A stretch of DNA of 55,373 nucleotides from JAVWMQ01 sp036637375 (GCA_036637375.1 JAVWMQ010000006.1:1-55373), one strand, 5' to 3'. Shown: positions 1-8,361, numbered from the stretch's first letter. Made by a program: numbers and translations. The notes: generated by a model from the letters alone, not told the origin.

Positions 1-14
1 TTGTATAATTTTTG

Positions 15-50
15 GTGTTGGTGATGAAATTAGCTTTTCATCGTCAGCAC
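15..50 (+). other. imperfect inverted repeat at the window edge
   Basis: Bases 15-29 can pair with 36-50, using three G-U wobbles on the plus-strand RNA. There is only a weak T-rich tail after it. It may end a plus-strand transcript that starts outside the window, but no gene is visible to the left, so the role is open. Confidence 0.25.
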
Positions 51-67
51 TATTTGACAAAGAACCG

Positions 68-97
68 AAAAAAAAATCAAGATACATAGTATCTTGA
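68..97 (-). terminator. intrinsic terminator of the Met-Cys tRNA operon
   Basis: A perfect 9-bp stem (77-85 with 89-97, 3-nt loop) is followed on the minus strand by a run of T residues (complement of 68-76). It lies about 30 bp beyond the tRNA-Cys 3' end, so it closes the six-gene tRNA transcript. Confidence 0.85.
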
Positions 98-125
98 CTT
101 CTGTAGGGATAATTTCCCCAAATTA

Positions 126-200
126 TGGAGGCGCCACCCAGATTTGAACTGGGGAATAAAAGTTTTGCAGACTTCTGCCTTACCACTTGGCTATGGCGCC
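126..200 (-). tRNA. tRNA-Cys (GCA)
   Basis: The cloverleaf reads on the minus strand with a perfect GGCGCCA/TGGCGCC acceptor stem, a CTGCAAA-type anticodon loop (anticodon GCA), a TTCAAAT T-loop and an encoded CCA. It is the last gene of the six-tRNA operon. Confidence 0.95.
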
Positions 201-204
201 ATAT

Positions 205-279
205 TGGCTAGGGTAGCAGGATTCGAACCTGCGCATGATGGAATCAGAATCCATTGCCTTACCGCTTGGCGATACCCCA
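205..279 (-). tRNA. tRNA-Gln (CTG)
   Basis: The acceptor TGGGGTA pairs with TACCCTA, with one G-U pair. The anticodon stem ATGGA/TCCAT encloses the loop TTCTGAT, giving anticodon CTG, and CCA is encoded. The 5' half matches the bacterial Gln pattern. The CTG anticodon, rather than the commoner TTG, implies that another Gln gene lies elsewhere. Confidence 0.92.
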
Positions 280-292
280 ACGATATTTAAAT

Positions 293-369
293 TGGGGTGG
301 GTGATGGGATTCGAACCCACGCATGACGGAGCCACAACCCGTTGTCTTAACCACTTGACTACACCCACC
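293..369 (-). tRNA. tRNA-His (GTG)
   Basis: The anticodon loop is TTGTGGC, giving anticodon GTG. The start at 369 includes the extra G at -1 that pairs with C73, the hallmark of bacterial tRNA-His. CCA is encoded. Confidence 0.95.
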
Positions 370-393
370 ACATCATTGCAGCACATATTAAAT

Positions 394-470
394 TGGCGAT
401 CCGGATCGGGCTCGAACCGACGACCTCCAGCGTGACAGGCTGGCATTCTAACCAACTGAACTACCGGACC
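394..470 (-). tRNA. tRNA-Asp (GTC)
   Basis: The stem CCAGC/GCTGG encloses the loop CTGTCAC, giving anticodon GTC. The acceptor GGTCCGG pairs with CCGGATC, the discriminator is G, and CCA is encoded. Confidence 0.95.
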
Positions 471-482
471 GTATTGTAAGTT

Positions 483-558
483 TGGTGGGCGTAATAGGGC
501 TCGAACCTATGACCCCCTGCTTGTAAGGCAGGTGCTCTCCCAGCTGAGCTATACGCCC
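483..558 (-). tRNA. tRNA-Val (TAC)
   Basis: The acceptor GGGCGTA/TACGCCC is perfect. The anticodon loop CTTACAA gives TAC. The discriminator is A and CCA is encoded. Confidence 0.95.
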
Positions 559-568
559 AAATAAAAAA

Positions 569-645
569 TGGTAGCGGCGAGAGGAGTCGAACCTCCGACC
601 TTCCGGGTATGAACCGGACGCTCTAGCCAACTAAGCTACACCGCC
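569..645 (-). tRNA. elongator tRNA-Met (CAT)
   Basis: The loop TTCATAC gives anticodon CAT. The first base pair is G-T, not the C1-A72 mismatch of an initiator, and the three G-C pairs flanking an initiator loop are absent, so this is elongator tRNA-Met. It is the first gene of the operon, and CCA is encoded. Confidence 0.92.
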
Positions 646-679
646 ACATTACTTTGTGGTTTTTTCCACTGCAAGAACT

Positions 680-708
680 ATATTAGCATTTATTTTTCTT
701 CCTGTCAA
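680..708 (-). promoter_or_regulatory. promoter of the six-tRNA operon
   Basis: On the minus strand TTGACA (703-708) lies 17 bp from TAATAT (680-685), about 35 bp ahead of tRNA-Met. This is a near-consensus housekeeping promoter, as expected for stable RNA. Confidence 0.85.
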
Positions 709-812
709 TAAGTATTTTCGTTTTTTTCGATTTATTTTTTTAAGCGAAAAATATGCTTTAATTAACTGTTCTATTAGGGTATATTATAGATAAATGAGGA
801 GGAAGTCAATAT

Positions 813-2207
813 ATGAATGCAAATTTTTTCAAAAAAATTTCTATTGCACTTACTATTATAGCAATAGTCTTATTTGGATTCTTGATATATAGTTATATAA
901 ATTCATCCAATGTCTATCCCGAAGGTACTAAAATAAACGGATTTGATTGTTCTAATATGAATCCAGATCAAGCATCAAAACATTTAACTAATAAATGGAA
1001 TTCAAATTTCTATTTAATTAAAAGTGATGATATTGCAATTGGTAGAATCACCAACCTCGATTTTACTTATGATATTTCATCTGAGTTAGATGGTTTACTA
1101 AAACCTTCAATACGAAATTTTTGGAGTAGGTATGTCTCAAAATCATATAAAAAACAAATTGTACCTATGAAAATCTCACATGAAACTGATAGTTTTAGCG
1201 CACAATTTAAAACATTTCTATTTCTAGATCAAAAGAAAGGCACTTACACTAAGAGTAGAAATGCTTTTATCAATATGCGTAGTTTTGAATTTCCCATAAC
1301 AAAAGAGTATTATGGTACTGAAATAAGCAAGGATGCATTCAAAAGCAGAGTTTTTAGTGATATTGCAAAAGGTTCATTTGTATTAGACTATAATAAAGAG
1401 GATTATTATAAGAAGCCTGAAATTCTTTCGAACAACGAAAGTCTTTTGGAACAACAAAAATTCTGCAAGGAAAATTTTTCACAAAGGATAACGTATGAAT
1501 TGGGAGAAAAACGAAAACCTATTTTGCCAATAACCCTTAGTAAAATAATCTATTTTGATGATCAAGATAACAAACAAATTAATGAGGTCCAATTAAAAAA
1601 ATATGTGTTAAATTTGGCACGTAATATTAATACTTTTGGCGGCAAAAGAGTTATAGATAGCCCTGGAAGTGGTAAATTTGAAGTAAGTGGCGGGAACTAT
1701 GGTTATGTCTTAAATAAGGAAAAAGAAGCTGACCAATTAAAGAAGGATCTACTGTCTGGTAAAGATCTATCCAGGCAACCCATTTATTCAATAACAACAC
1801 CTCACCCTATTGATAATGACTTAGGAAATTCATATGTAGATATAAGTCTGTCCCGTCAACGTCTATGGCTAATTATAGATGGTGAAGTTTCAATGTCATG
1901 TAACATTATAAGTGGAAATATAAACAAGAACTATTGGACACCATCTGGCACTTTTGCAATAACCTACAAGGAACGAAATTCCACCTTAAACGGTCGAAAT
2001 AGTGATGGTACTAGATACGCTAGCCCCGTTGCATACTGGATGCCTTTTAACGGTAATATTGGTATGCACGATGCCCCTTGGCAATCCTCTTTTGGTGGTT
2101 CTCTTTACTTAGTTCGCGGAAGCCACGGATGCATTAATATGCCCTATTACGCAGCAAGAGAAGTTTACTCCAAAGTCAATAGAGGTTTTCCTGTTGTTGT
2201 TCATTAA
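813..2207 (+). CDS. membrane-anchored L,D-transpeptidase (YkuD domain)
   Basis: This 464-residue protein is predicted to cross-link or anchor peptidoglycan peptides outside the membrane. Residues 10-30 form one N-terminal membrane segment. The middle resembles the peptidoglycan-binding (PG_binding_4) domain often attached to clostridial YkuD proteins. The C-terminal catalytic domain, from about residue 340, carries the signature HGCINMP at 438-444, with catalytic Cys440 and a conserved upstream His in GMHDAPW. The start has a strong AGGAGG site 8 bp upstream. It is monocistronic, diverges from the tRNA operon and ends at a terminator. Its substrate is presumably stem peptides with D-Ala or meso-diaminopimelate, from family knowledge. 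Confidence 0.9.
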   Translation: MNANFFKKISIALTIIAIVLFGFLIYSYINSSNVYPEGTKINGFDCSNMNPDQASKHLTNKWNSNFYLIKSDDIAIGRITNLDFTYDISSELDGLLKPSIRNFWSRYVSKSYKKQIVPMKISHETDSFSAQFKTFLFLDQKKGTYTKSRNAFINMRSFEFPITKEYYGTEISKDAFKSRVFSDIAKGSFVLDYNKEDYYKKPEILSNNESLLEQQKFCKENFSQRITYELGEKRKPILPITLSKIIYFDDQDNKQINEVQLKKYVLNLARNINTFGGKRVIDSPGSGKFEVSGGNYGYVLNKEKEADQLKKDLLSGKDLSRQPIYSITTPHPIDNDLGNSYVDISLSRQRLWLIIDGEVSMSCNIISGNINKNYWTPSGTFAITYKERNSTLNGRNSDGTRYASPVAYWMPFNGNIGMHDAPWQSSFGGSLYLVRGSHGCINMPYYAAREVYSKVNRGFPVVVH

Positions 2208-2230
2208 ATTACAACTTACGCTTAACTAAA

Positions 2231-2270
2231 AATGACACTACTAATATTTTTTAGCAGTGTCATTGTTTTA
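2231..2270. terminator. bidirectional terminator between convergent genes
   Basis: A 14-bp stem with one wobble or mismatch (2231-2244 with 2251-2264) and a 6-nt loop is followed by a T-rich tract on the plus strand. It separates the L,D-transpeptidase gene from the convergent CpXC gene. Confidence 0.8.
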
Positions 2271-2315
2271 TTCTTAATGTTTATATTCGATTTACATATT
2301 AATTTATTATAGACG

Positions 2316-2990
2316 TTACTGTTGTTTCTTTGCAAAGACTTTCCTTGCCCAATCATAATCAACTTTAAAATATCCTGCTGGCGTCTCATGCTCAGCAATT
2401 TCTATAAAATCCTCATATAGTTTAATATATACATCTTCACTCATTGTTATAGCCAAAGGCTCGATTTTTTCAAAGAATAGTACAAAGGAATGTTTGCCTT
2501 CAGCTGCATCAAATAACATTTCGGTTATACCTTCATTCATAAGAGCTTCGTTTCCTGTAATCTGCCCTAGCTGGGACATATACACAAGTTTTAACAACTC
2601 TATTATTCTATCATCATATCCTTCATCCCATATCATTATTTTTTCTTTTAATCCATTGGGAGTTTCAACAATTCTATTCATATAAATATTACCAAAAGGT
2701 TTACCGTCAACTTCTATTGTTTTTGCCTCGTTGACTTCTCTTCTTAATTCCTCACTGTAGTCTGGCAATAGCCAAACCATAGCATGTTTCTTAATATCAT
2801 TGTAAAGACAATCATATGCCAACGGCATTTTATTCCCACATTCGCTACATTCAAAAACAAAAAAATCATGTGATAGTATTCTTTCCTTTAACTCAGGTGT
2901 AAGAGACACATTCACACTTTCCCAAATTTCAATGTTCTGTTTATGTCCACAATTCGGACATGATACTTCTTGTTTAACTTTTTTTGACAT
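2316..2990 (-). CDS. CpXC domain protein
   Basis: This 224-residue cytoplasmic protein starts with two zinc-ribbon-like CxxC pairs (Cys11/Cys14 and Cys48/Cys51) in the context SCPNCGHKQ and ECSECGNK. This arrangement defines the CpXC family. The rest is an acidic alpha/beta region with no catalytic motif I recognise. No function is established for the family; the cysteines probably bind zinc. It has an AGGAGG-like site and its own promoter at 3018-3046, and appears monocistronic. Confidence 0.8.
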   Translation of the reverse strand: MSKKVKQEVSCPNCGHKQNIEIWESVNVSLTPELKERILSHDFFVFECSECGNKMPLAYDCLYNDIKKHAMVWLLPDYSEELRREVNEAKTIEVDGKPFGNIYMNRIVETPNGLKEKIMIWDEGYDDRIIELLKLVYMSQLGQITGNEALMNEGITEMLFDAAEGKHSFVLFFEKIEPLAITMSEDVYIKLYEDFIEIAEHETPAGYFKVDYDWARKVFAKKQQ

Positions 2991-3017
2991 TTCGCCCTCC
3001 TAATCTCTTTAGGGCTT

Positions 3018-3046
3018 ATTATAACACAAAAAAAGTATAGTACCAA
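3018..3046 (-). promoter_or_regulatory. promoter of the CpXC gene
   Basis: TTGGTA (3041-3046) and TATAAT (3018-3023) are separated by exactly 17 bp and lie just ahead of the CpXC start at 2990. The -35 box falls inside the 12-bp inverted repeat at 3037-3048. Confidence 0.7.
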
Positions 3047-3241
3047 TCATATTTCTTGAAACTCATCTCTACAAAGCTTTCGTCTTTAACACCTATATTT
3101 TGAGGAAATCATTGTTCAATTTATAATTAACAACATTTATTACTTATCTTCCTAAAACACTAGACTCTATAAAGTTTTCACTTTGTCACTATTCACCAGT
3201 TCACTGAACTTGATGTGAATTTCTTAATAGATTGGTACTAT
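3037..3241. repeat. possible MITE: 12-bp inverted repeats around ~180 bp
   Basis: ATAGTACCAATC at 3037-3048 is matched perfectly, in inverted orientation, at 3230-3241. Weaker inverted similarity seems to continue inward (a GAAA and ATC-rich stretch on both sides). The interior contains a second imperfect palindrome at about 3192-3219 and no gene. This layout fits a small non-autonomous element. I see no clear target-site duplication and no second copy in the window, so this is a suggestion only. Confidence 0.35.
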
Positions 3242-3432
3242 CTCTGTTCTTCAATTTTCATACTCATAATTCTGGTGGGTCCACCTTCCTTCTCTATAAA
3301 TTTGATATAACATATATCTATATCTGACAAGCTATGATTTAGTTTCCTAATATCTTGCTTGCTATGATTAGAGTATACCACAAACAAAAACAATTGCAAG
3401 AGTTTTCTGAATATTTTTTCTATTTTTTCAAG
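3238..3432 (-). pseudogene. open-frame remnant without a convincing start
   Basis: The minus strand is open for about 64 codons, from just inside the ybaK 3' end to a TAG at 3238-3240. The predicted peptide has a hydrophobic stretch followed by a charged tail ending in MSMKIEEQR. There is no ATG with a ribosome binding site, and the stop lies inside the inverted repeat, so it may be the truncated end of an older gene or chance. A TTGCAA-N16-TATACT promoter-like pair (about 3372-3399) overlaps it. Two 9-bp GCTATGATT repeats lie about 30 bp apart at 3331-3369. Nothing else is visible in the 2991-3419 gap. Confidence 0.25.
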
Positions 3433-3902
3433 TCAGCTACAGAACATCTTATTATACGTTGAAATTCCATTGGATTTACCTCAACTTGGTATCCAATTTT
3501 ACCACCACTAACATAAATAGTTTCATGCTTTTTTATAGTTTCATCAAAAACTGTTACAAATTGTTTTTTCATACCTATTGGCGAACACCCTCCATGGATG
3601 TAGCCAGTTAGATTTAGCAATTCTTTTGACTTTATCATTTCGATATTCTTTTCCCCTACACTTTTGGCTGCTTTTTTTAAGTCAAGCTCATCCATTACGG
3701 GTATTACAAAAACATAATTTTCATTTGTCTTTCCAACAGTAACTAAAGTCTTATACACTTGCTGTGGATTTTCACCAAGAGCAAGTGCAACTTCAACTCC
3801 ACCTACCGCATCTGTGTCTATATAGCAATGGCTCTTATATTTAATCTTTTTTTGTTCTAAAATACGCATAACATTTGTCTTATGCTCTTTAATTTTTGCC
3901 AT
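3420..3902 (-). CDS. ybaK: Cys-tRNA(Pro)/Cys-tRNA(Cys) deacylase, YbaK family
   Basis: This 160-residue protein matches the YbaK/EbsC editing domain along its full length. The family hydrolyses cysteine mischarged on tRNA-Pro. Conserved stretches include the basic TLV segment near residue 52, the VIPVMDELDLKKAA segment, and GGCSPIG near 104-110, which lines the active pocket. The start lies 4 bp after the ABC-F stop, so it is translated from the same mRNA as the last gene of a four-gene operon. Confidence 0.9.
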   Translation of the reverse strand: MAKIKEHKTNVMRILEQKKIKYKSHCYIDTDAVGGVEVALALGENPQQVYKTLVTVGKTNENYVFVIPVMDELDLKKAAKSVGEKNIEMIKSKELLNLTGYIHGGCSPIGMKKQFVTVFDETIKKHETIYVSGGKIGYQVEVNPMEFQRIIRCSVADLKK

Positions 3903-3906
3903 TATT

Positions 3907-5685
3907 TCAACCTCTTTTTATGCGCTCTTCTAGCTCCATCAAATATTCCCATCTTTCAAATTTATTTTGTAATTCCTCTTCAACCTTTTGTTTTTCTGCT
4001 GTCAATTCATTTAACTTTGAATAATTTGTAATATGCTTACTCATTTCCCCATCAATTTCTTCTCTTTTGGTTTCAAGTTCATGTATTACATCTTCAATTG
4101 TGTCGTATTCTCTTTGTTCATTATACGAAAACTTTAGTTTTTGATTTTTAGGTCTCAAATCCTGCCTTTTTTTTGATTTTTGTTCTTTTACTTCCGTTTC
4201 TTCATCTTGTTTTCTTAGAATGTAATCTGTATATCCTCCTGGAAAGTGTCTAATTTCTCCATTTTCCCAAAATGAAAAAGTTCTCTTCACAATTCTATCA
4301 ATAAAATATCTATCATGGGAAACAACAATAACTGCACCATTAAATGAATCTAAATAATCTTCTAGCACCGTTAATGTTTCTATATCTAAATCATTTGTAG
4401 GCTCATCTAATATCAATACGTTAGGAGCTCTCATTAAAACTGATAATAAATATAATCGTCTTTTTTCTCCACCCGAAAGAGCTCCTATTTTAATTGAATG
4501 CATATGCGATGGGAATAGAAATTTTTCCAACATTTGACTAGCAGAAAGAGTCCCTGCTTCTGTCTTAATATTGCTTGCGATTTCTTCTACAAATTTAATG
4601 ATACGCTGTTCATCATCTAGCTTATTGTTTTCTTGTGCAAAATACCCAATTTTAACAGTTTCCCCTTTAGAGATTTCACCTTCATCTTGATCTAATTCAC
4701 CTAATATTATTTTTAGCAAAGTTGACTTGCCCGTCCCATTTGCCCCTATAATTCCAACTCTATCATTTCTCAAAAAATTGTAACTAAAATTTTCAATGTA
4801 TTTAATTCCATCAAAAGATTTTGAAACATTACTTATTTCAATGATTTTTTTACCTAATCGACTAGTTACACTTGAGAATTCCAAGTTTTCTTCATCAACT
4901 ATCAATTTATCTTTTTCTAACTTATTAAATCTTTCTATTCGCCCTTTTGCCTTTGTTGTTCTAGCTGGTGCACCACGTCTCATCCACTCTAACTCTTTTT
5001 TGTATAGACTTTGTCTTTTTCTTTCCGTTGCTATTTCTTGTTCTTGGCGCTGGGCCTTTAATTCTAAATATTTATTGTAATTCCCTTGATATGTATAGCT
5101 TTTGCCCCTATCAATTTCTACAATTTTGTTTGAAACTCTATCCAAAAAATATCTGTCATGGGTTATCATAAGTACAGCGCCTTTATACGCCATCAAATAA
5201 TCTTCTAGCCATTCAATAATATCACTGTCCATGTGGTTTGTAGGCTCATCAAGGATAAGTAAGTTGGTCTGAGAGCAAAGAACAGCTGCCATTGCCACTC
5301 TTTTCCTTTGTCCTCCTGATAACTCACTCATTTTTTTGTCGAAGTCAGACATATCTAGCTTAGTCAAAATCGCTTTATACTCATATTCTTCTACTTCGCT
5401 ATTTAATTCCTTTATATATTCCTTTGTTTGTTCCAAAACTGTGTTTTTTTCACTATAATTTGGATTTTGCGATAGATATCCAATTTTTAATTCTCGAGAT
5501 CTTATAATATTTCCTTCTTCTGGCGTTACCACTCCTGCAATTATTTTTAGTAATGTAGATTTACCAGTTCCATTAATTCCAATCAAACCTATCTTGTCGT
5601 CATCTTGAATATTAATATCAATCCCGTCTAACAAAGTTTTTTCAGTATAGCTTTTCTTTATGTTTTCTGCGGTTAATAGTACCAT
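3907..5685 (-). CDS. ABC-F family ATPase, Uup/YdiF-like
   Basis: This 592-residue protein has two ABC ATPase domains and no membrane segment. Each has a Walker A (GINGTGKST near 36, GANGTGKST near 317), an LSGG signature and a Walker B followed by DEPTNHMD or DEPTNDLD. The charged linker between the domains and the C-terminal coiled coil (about 525-592) place it in the Uup/YdiF branch of ABC-F proteins. These act on the ribosome or on branched DNA rather than in transport. It is not obviously an antibiotic-resistance ABC-F. It lies between an ABM gene and ybaK in one operon. Confidence 0.88.
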   Translation of the reverse strand: MVLLTAENIKKSYTEKTLLDGIDINIQDDDKIGLIGINGTGKSTLLKIIAGVVTPEEGNIIRSRELKIGYLSQNPNYSEKNTVLEQTKEYIKELNSEVEEYEYKAILTKLDMSDFDKKMSELSGGQRKRVAMAAVLCSQTNLLILDEPTNHMDSDIIEWLEDYLMAYKGAVLMITHDRYFLDRVSNKIVEIDRGKSYTYQGNYNKYLELKAQRQEQEIATERKRQSLYKKELEWMRRGAPARTTKAKGRIERFNKLEKDKLIVDEENLEFSSVTSRLGKKIIEISNVSKSFDGIKYIENFSYNFLRNDRVGIIGANGTGKSTLLKIILGELDQDEGEISKGETVKIGYFAQENNKLDDEQRIIKFVEEIASNIKTEAGTLSASQMLEKFLFPSHMHSIKIGALSGGEKRRLYLLSVLMRAPNVLILDEPTNDLDIETLTVLEDYLDSFNGAVIVVSHDRYFIDRIVKRTFSFWENGEIRHFPGGYTDYILRKQDEETEVKEQKSKKRQDLRPKNQKLKFSYNEQREYDTIEDVIHELETKREEIDGEMSKHITNYSKLNELTAEKQKVEEELQNKFERWEYLMELEERIKRG

Positions 5686-5697
5686 TTGATTAAACTC

Positions 5698-5982
5698 CTA
5701 ACAGTCAAAAATATCACTTTCTGTCTCTACTACATATTTTTCTTTTATTTGAATTAGTTCTTTAAAATGATCAGATTCCATATGTTTTTTTAGCGTTTCT
5801 CCATTTTCCCAAACTTCAAGTAAAACTAATTTGTTATCATCCTCTAAAGCTGCATAATATGCGTATTTTATATTTCCCTCTTCATTTCTTGATTTTTCAC
5901 CAACGCCAATGTTGTTCAGTTCTCTATAGAATTCTTCTCTCATACCATCTTTAACAATGTATGTAATAATTATTTTTTTCAT
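5698..5982 (-). CDS. small ABM-domain (quinol monooxygenase-like) protein
   Basis: This 94-residue protein has the ferredoxin-like fold pattern of the antibiotic biosynthesis monooxygenase (ABM) family: a first strand IIITYIVKDG, a helix, then KLVLLEVWENGETLKKHMESDHF near the C-terminus. Family members dimerise and oxidise quinols or act in stress responses, but many have no known substrate. It is the second gene of the hydrolase-ABM-ABC-F-ybaK operon, 12 bp ahead of the ABC-F gene. Confidence 0.75.
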   Translation of the reverse strand: MKKIIITYIVKDGMREEFYRELNNIGVGEKSRNEEGNIKYAYYAALEDDNKLVLLEVWENGETLKKHMESDHFKELIQIKEKYVVETESDIFDC

Positions 5983-5992
5983 ATTTTTTCTC

Positions 5993-6826
5993 CTAACTTA
6001 CAAATCTCCAATTGTTTGAATTGGCTCTAATTTTGATATTTCCTTTTTGATCTGTTCTAAATATTTTTATCTTTGAATCATAGTCTTTATATCTTTGTAG
6101 TGTCGCCTTATGTGGATGACCATATTTTTTGCCATCTGTTGATATAACTACATATTCTGGATCAAATTTTTCAATAAACTCCATTGAACTTGAGTATTGT
6201 GATCCATGATGAGGTGCTTGTACAACATCAACATTGTACCCTTTTGCAAGTGCCTCTGCTCCTCTTTCTGCATCTCCTGTAAGCAACATTTCAAAGTTAC
6301 CATAATCAACATAGCACATTACGCTATCTTCGTTTGATCCTGAATAATCTTTGCTACTTTGAACAAACTCAATAGATGCTTTACCTCCTGCTATCTTCGC
6401 CCCTGGTGTTGCATCCATAATTTTGCACCCTTTTTCCTTCTTTGCCAATGACATTACATATCGTGAAGTTTGTGTATCATCATATTTAACATCCTTTGGA
6501 TAATAAAAGTTCTTTACATTAAATCTTTTAAATACATTTTGTAATCCTCCAAAATGATCATAATCAGGATGAGTTGAAATCACATAATCAACAGTATTAT
6601 TTGTTTTCTGTCTTATCAGTTGACCTACAACGTCATAGCCTTTTGATGGTGTTCCCCCATCAATTAAAACATCTTTACCGTTTGGCAACTTTATATAATT
6701 ACAGTCTCCCGCGCCTACATCAAAAAATGTAACCTCCAAGTTCGCTGGTTTTCCAATAGCTATACTATTTGACAGAAATACCATTACAATCACAACGATT
6801 ATTGTATTAATATATCTTTTATTCAT
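5993..6826 (-). CDS. exported ComEC-like metallo-beta-lactamase-fold hydrolase
   Basis: I chose the ATG at 6826, which follows AAAAGGAGAA. The in-frame upstream extension to 6952 runs through a terminator hairpin and is unlikely to be translated. The 277-residue product starts with a signal peptide or anchor (residues 7-23). It then shows the MBL motif STHPDYDHFGG, a later LLTGDAE and the HHGSQYS motif typical of the C-terminal domain of ComEC/Rec2. Related free-standing proteins are putative extracellular nucleases or phosphodiesterases; the substrate here is unknown. It opens the four-gene operon that ends with ybaK. Confidence 0.82.
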   Translation of the reverse strand: MNKRYINTIIVVIVMVFLSNSIAIGKPANLEVTFFDVGAGDCNYIKLPNGKDVLIDGGTPSKGYDVVGQLIRQKTNNTVDYVISTHPDYDHFGGLQNVFKRFNVKNFYYPKDVKYDDTQTSRYVMSLAKKEKGCKIMDATPGAKIAGGKASIEFVQSSKDYSGSNEDSVMCYVDYGNFEMLLTGDAERGAEALAKGYNVDVVQAPHHGSQYSSSMEFIEKFDPEYVVISTDGKKYGHPHKATLQRYKDYDSKIKIFRTDQKGNIKIRANSNNWRFVS

Positions 6827-6904
6827 ATGATTCTCCTTTTTGATTATACTACCTTTCATATCAGAGTTAAAACTAACGTTATTAATTATAACATAGGAAT
6901 TGTC

Positions 6905-6942
6905 AAAAAAAAATACGGAAGCATATCCTTTCTCCCGTATTT
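6905..6942 (-). terminator. terminator of the M1 peptidase gene
   Basis: AAATACGG (6911-6918) pairs with CCGTATTT (6935-6942), and a T run follows on the minus strand. It starts 10 bp after the M1 peptidase stop. It also argues against the longer N-terminus of the next gene. Confidence 0.85.
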
Positions 6943-6951
6943 CTAATTTCA

Positions 6952-8361
6952 TTATGCTGTATATTTTCTTACAATATACTCTATTTTTTTTGTTTTATCA
7001 TGCTTTTTTATAATTGAAGCAAAATCTTCTGTCGTTGCTTCTTTTAAATAATATGTTCTATAATATTCTTTTAACGCATTACTGAACTTTTCATCACCCA
7101 TAGTTCTTCTAAGAGCAATTAAGAATTCATTTCCAATTGAATATACTGTATTAGCATAATCCAAGTTATTGTTAAATTCATCTACTCTCTTATTTATTTT
7201 TTCCGGTTTTGAAAGATCACCATATTCCTTTAGAATATTAGCTTTTGGGTATTTTGTTTCCCTATATATTACGCTTTCACAATAGGTTGTAATACCTTCA
7301 TCAAGCCAGGCTTCATCATATTGGTCGTTTCCAACTGTGCTATAAAACCACTGGTGCCCAATTTCATGCGACGTTGTAGTTTCAATAACTCGCTCATAGT
7401 CTTGGCGATTCTTTACACTTGAGCTGCCATCAATCATTACTAGTCCTGAATACTCCATATCTCCACCAAAAGTTTGAACAATATCCAGTTCCCCATACGG
7501 ATATTTACCAATTTCATTAGTAAAGCCTTTGATCGCTATGGTTGCTGTCTTTTTTGCAATTTTGTTAAATATGTTTCCTTTTTTATCGTTTTGATGCCAA
7601 ACATTAACTTTCACACCATTAGCATTAACTTGCGATTTTTTAATGAAATTTGATGCTACCATTGCAAAATCTCTAAGATTATCTCCTTTTAATAAATATA
7701 CTTTTTTGTCTTTATTAGTTGTAGATTTAACTTTGTCTCCGCTTGCTGCAACTTGATATGTTTTTGGCACTGAAAGTTTAACTTCATAATTAGAGATAGT
7801 ATTTGCTCCTGTTTCACCATATGAAAAATACGGGTTTGTATTCCATTTGCCGTTTTTTAGAACACTAGCAGTTGGGTAAAAAAATGACAATTGATAGATT
7901 TTTTCTTTTTTAATTTTTTTACCATTTTGGTATCCAAATCTTTCTTTTTCATTTGGTATTGATGATATGAATTTTGTATCCAGTGTAACTTTCCCTCCCG
8001 GTTTAAGTGATTCATTTAATTTTACTGAATATACCGAGTTATCCTTATGCTTAATTATATCTAAAGCTTTTGTATTCTGTTTAACTTGGATAAGTTCAGC
8101 ACTTCCACCCTCTCCTATATCTTTTAAAATAGATGGTGGTAAATACCTAATATAAATTTCATCTAAGTCGGTTTTAGTTCTATTCTCAAACACAATGGAA
8201 TTATCTCCTTTAATTATATTTTTGTTTGTATCAATTTCAACATTCATCTTTGCTTCTGTTTGAGTTGCAATTTCCGTTTGGGTCAACTCACTTCGCCCTG
8301 CTCCGATTAAACTTAGTCCAAGGGTAATTATTAGCGATACACTAACTATTCTTTTTTTCAT
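6952..8361 (-). CDS. secreted M1-family metallopeptidase
   Basis: This 469-residue zinc aminopeptidase-like protein has an N-terminal export signal (about residues 1-22) without a lipobox. The catalytic motif is HEIGHQWF at 332-339, with the third zinc ligand Glu at 351 in DEAWLDEG, giving the HExxH-x18-E spacing of family M1. The GAMEN exopeptidase motif is replaced by GGDMEYSGLVM, which is common in bacterial M1 variants. The enzyme probably trims peptides outside the cell. Its start follows AAAGGAG. A CTTAAG-N4-CTTAAG motif lies about 95 bp upstream, and its own terminator follows. Confidence 0.88.
   Translation of the reverse strand: MKKRIVSVSLIITLGLSLIGAGRSELTQTEIATQTEAKMNVEIDTNKNIIKGDNSIVFENRTKTDLDEIYIRYLPPSILKDIGEGGSAELIQVKQNTKALDIIKHKDNSVYSVKLNESLKPGGKVTLDTKFISSIPNEKERFGYQNGKKIKKEKIYQLSFFYPTASVLKNGKWNTNPYFSYGETGANTISNYEVKLSVPKTYQVAASGDKVKSTTNKDKKVYLLKGDNLRDFAMVASNFIKKSQVNANGVKVNVWHQNDKKGNIFNKIAKKTATIAIKGFTNEIGKYPYGELDIVQTFGGDMEYSGLVMIDGSSSVKNRQDYERVIETTTSHEIGHQWFYSTVGNDQYDEAWLDEGITTYCESVIYRETKYPKANILKEYGDLSKPEKINKRVDEFNNNLDYANTVYSIGNEFLIALRRTMGDEKFSNALKEYYRTYYLKEATTEDFASIIKKHDKTKKIEYIVRKYTA

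Noticed and set aside
180..630. Open frames of 60-91 codons across the first tRNA cluster on both strands
   Set aside because: They read through tRNA genes with perfect cloverleaf features and have no ribosome binding sites; they are by-products of tRNA sequence.
3270..3290. GGTGGGTCCACC-like sequence considered as a T-box antiterminator
   Set aside because: On either strand it lacks the AGGGTGGNACCGCG core, a specifier loop and a downstream aminoacyl-tRNA or amino-acid gene.
3907..5685. ABC-F gene considered as an antibiotic-resistance (ribosomal protection) determinant
   Set aside because: The linker and C-terminal coiled coil fit housekeeping Uup/YdiF proteins, and the operon partners (ybaK, ABM) do not suggest resistance.
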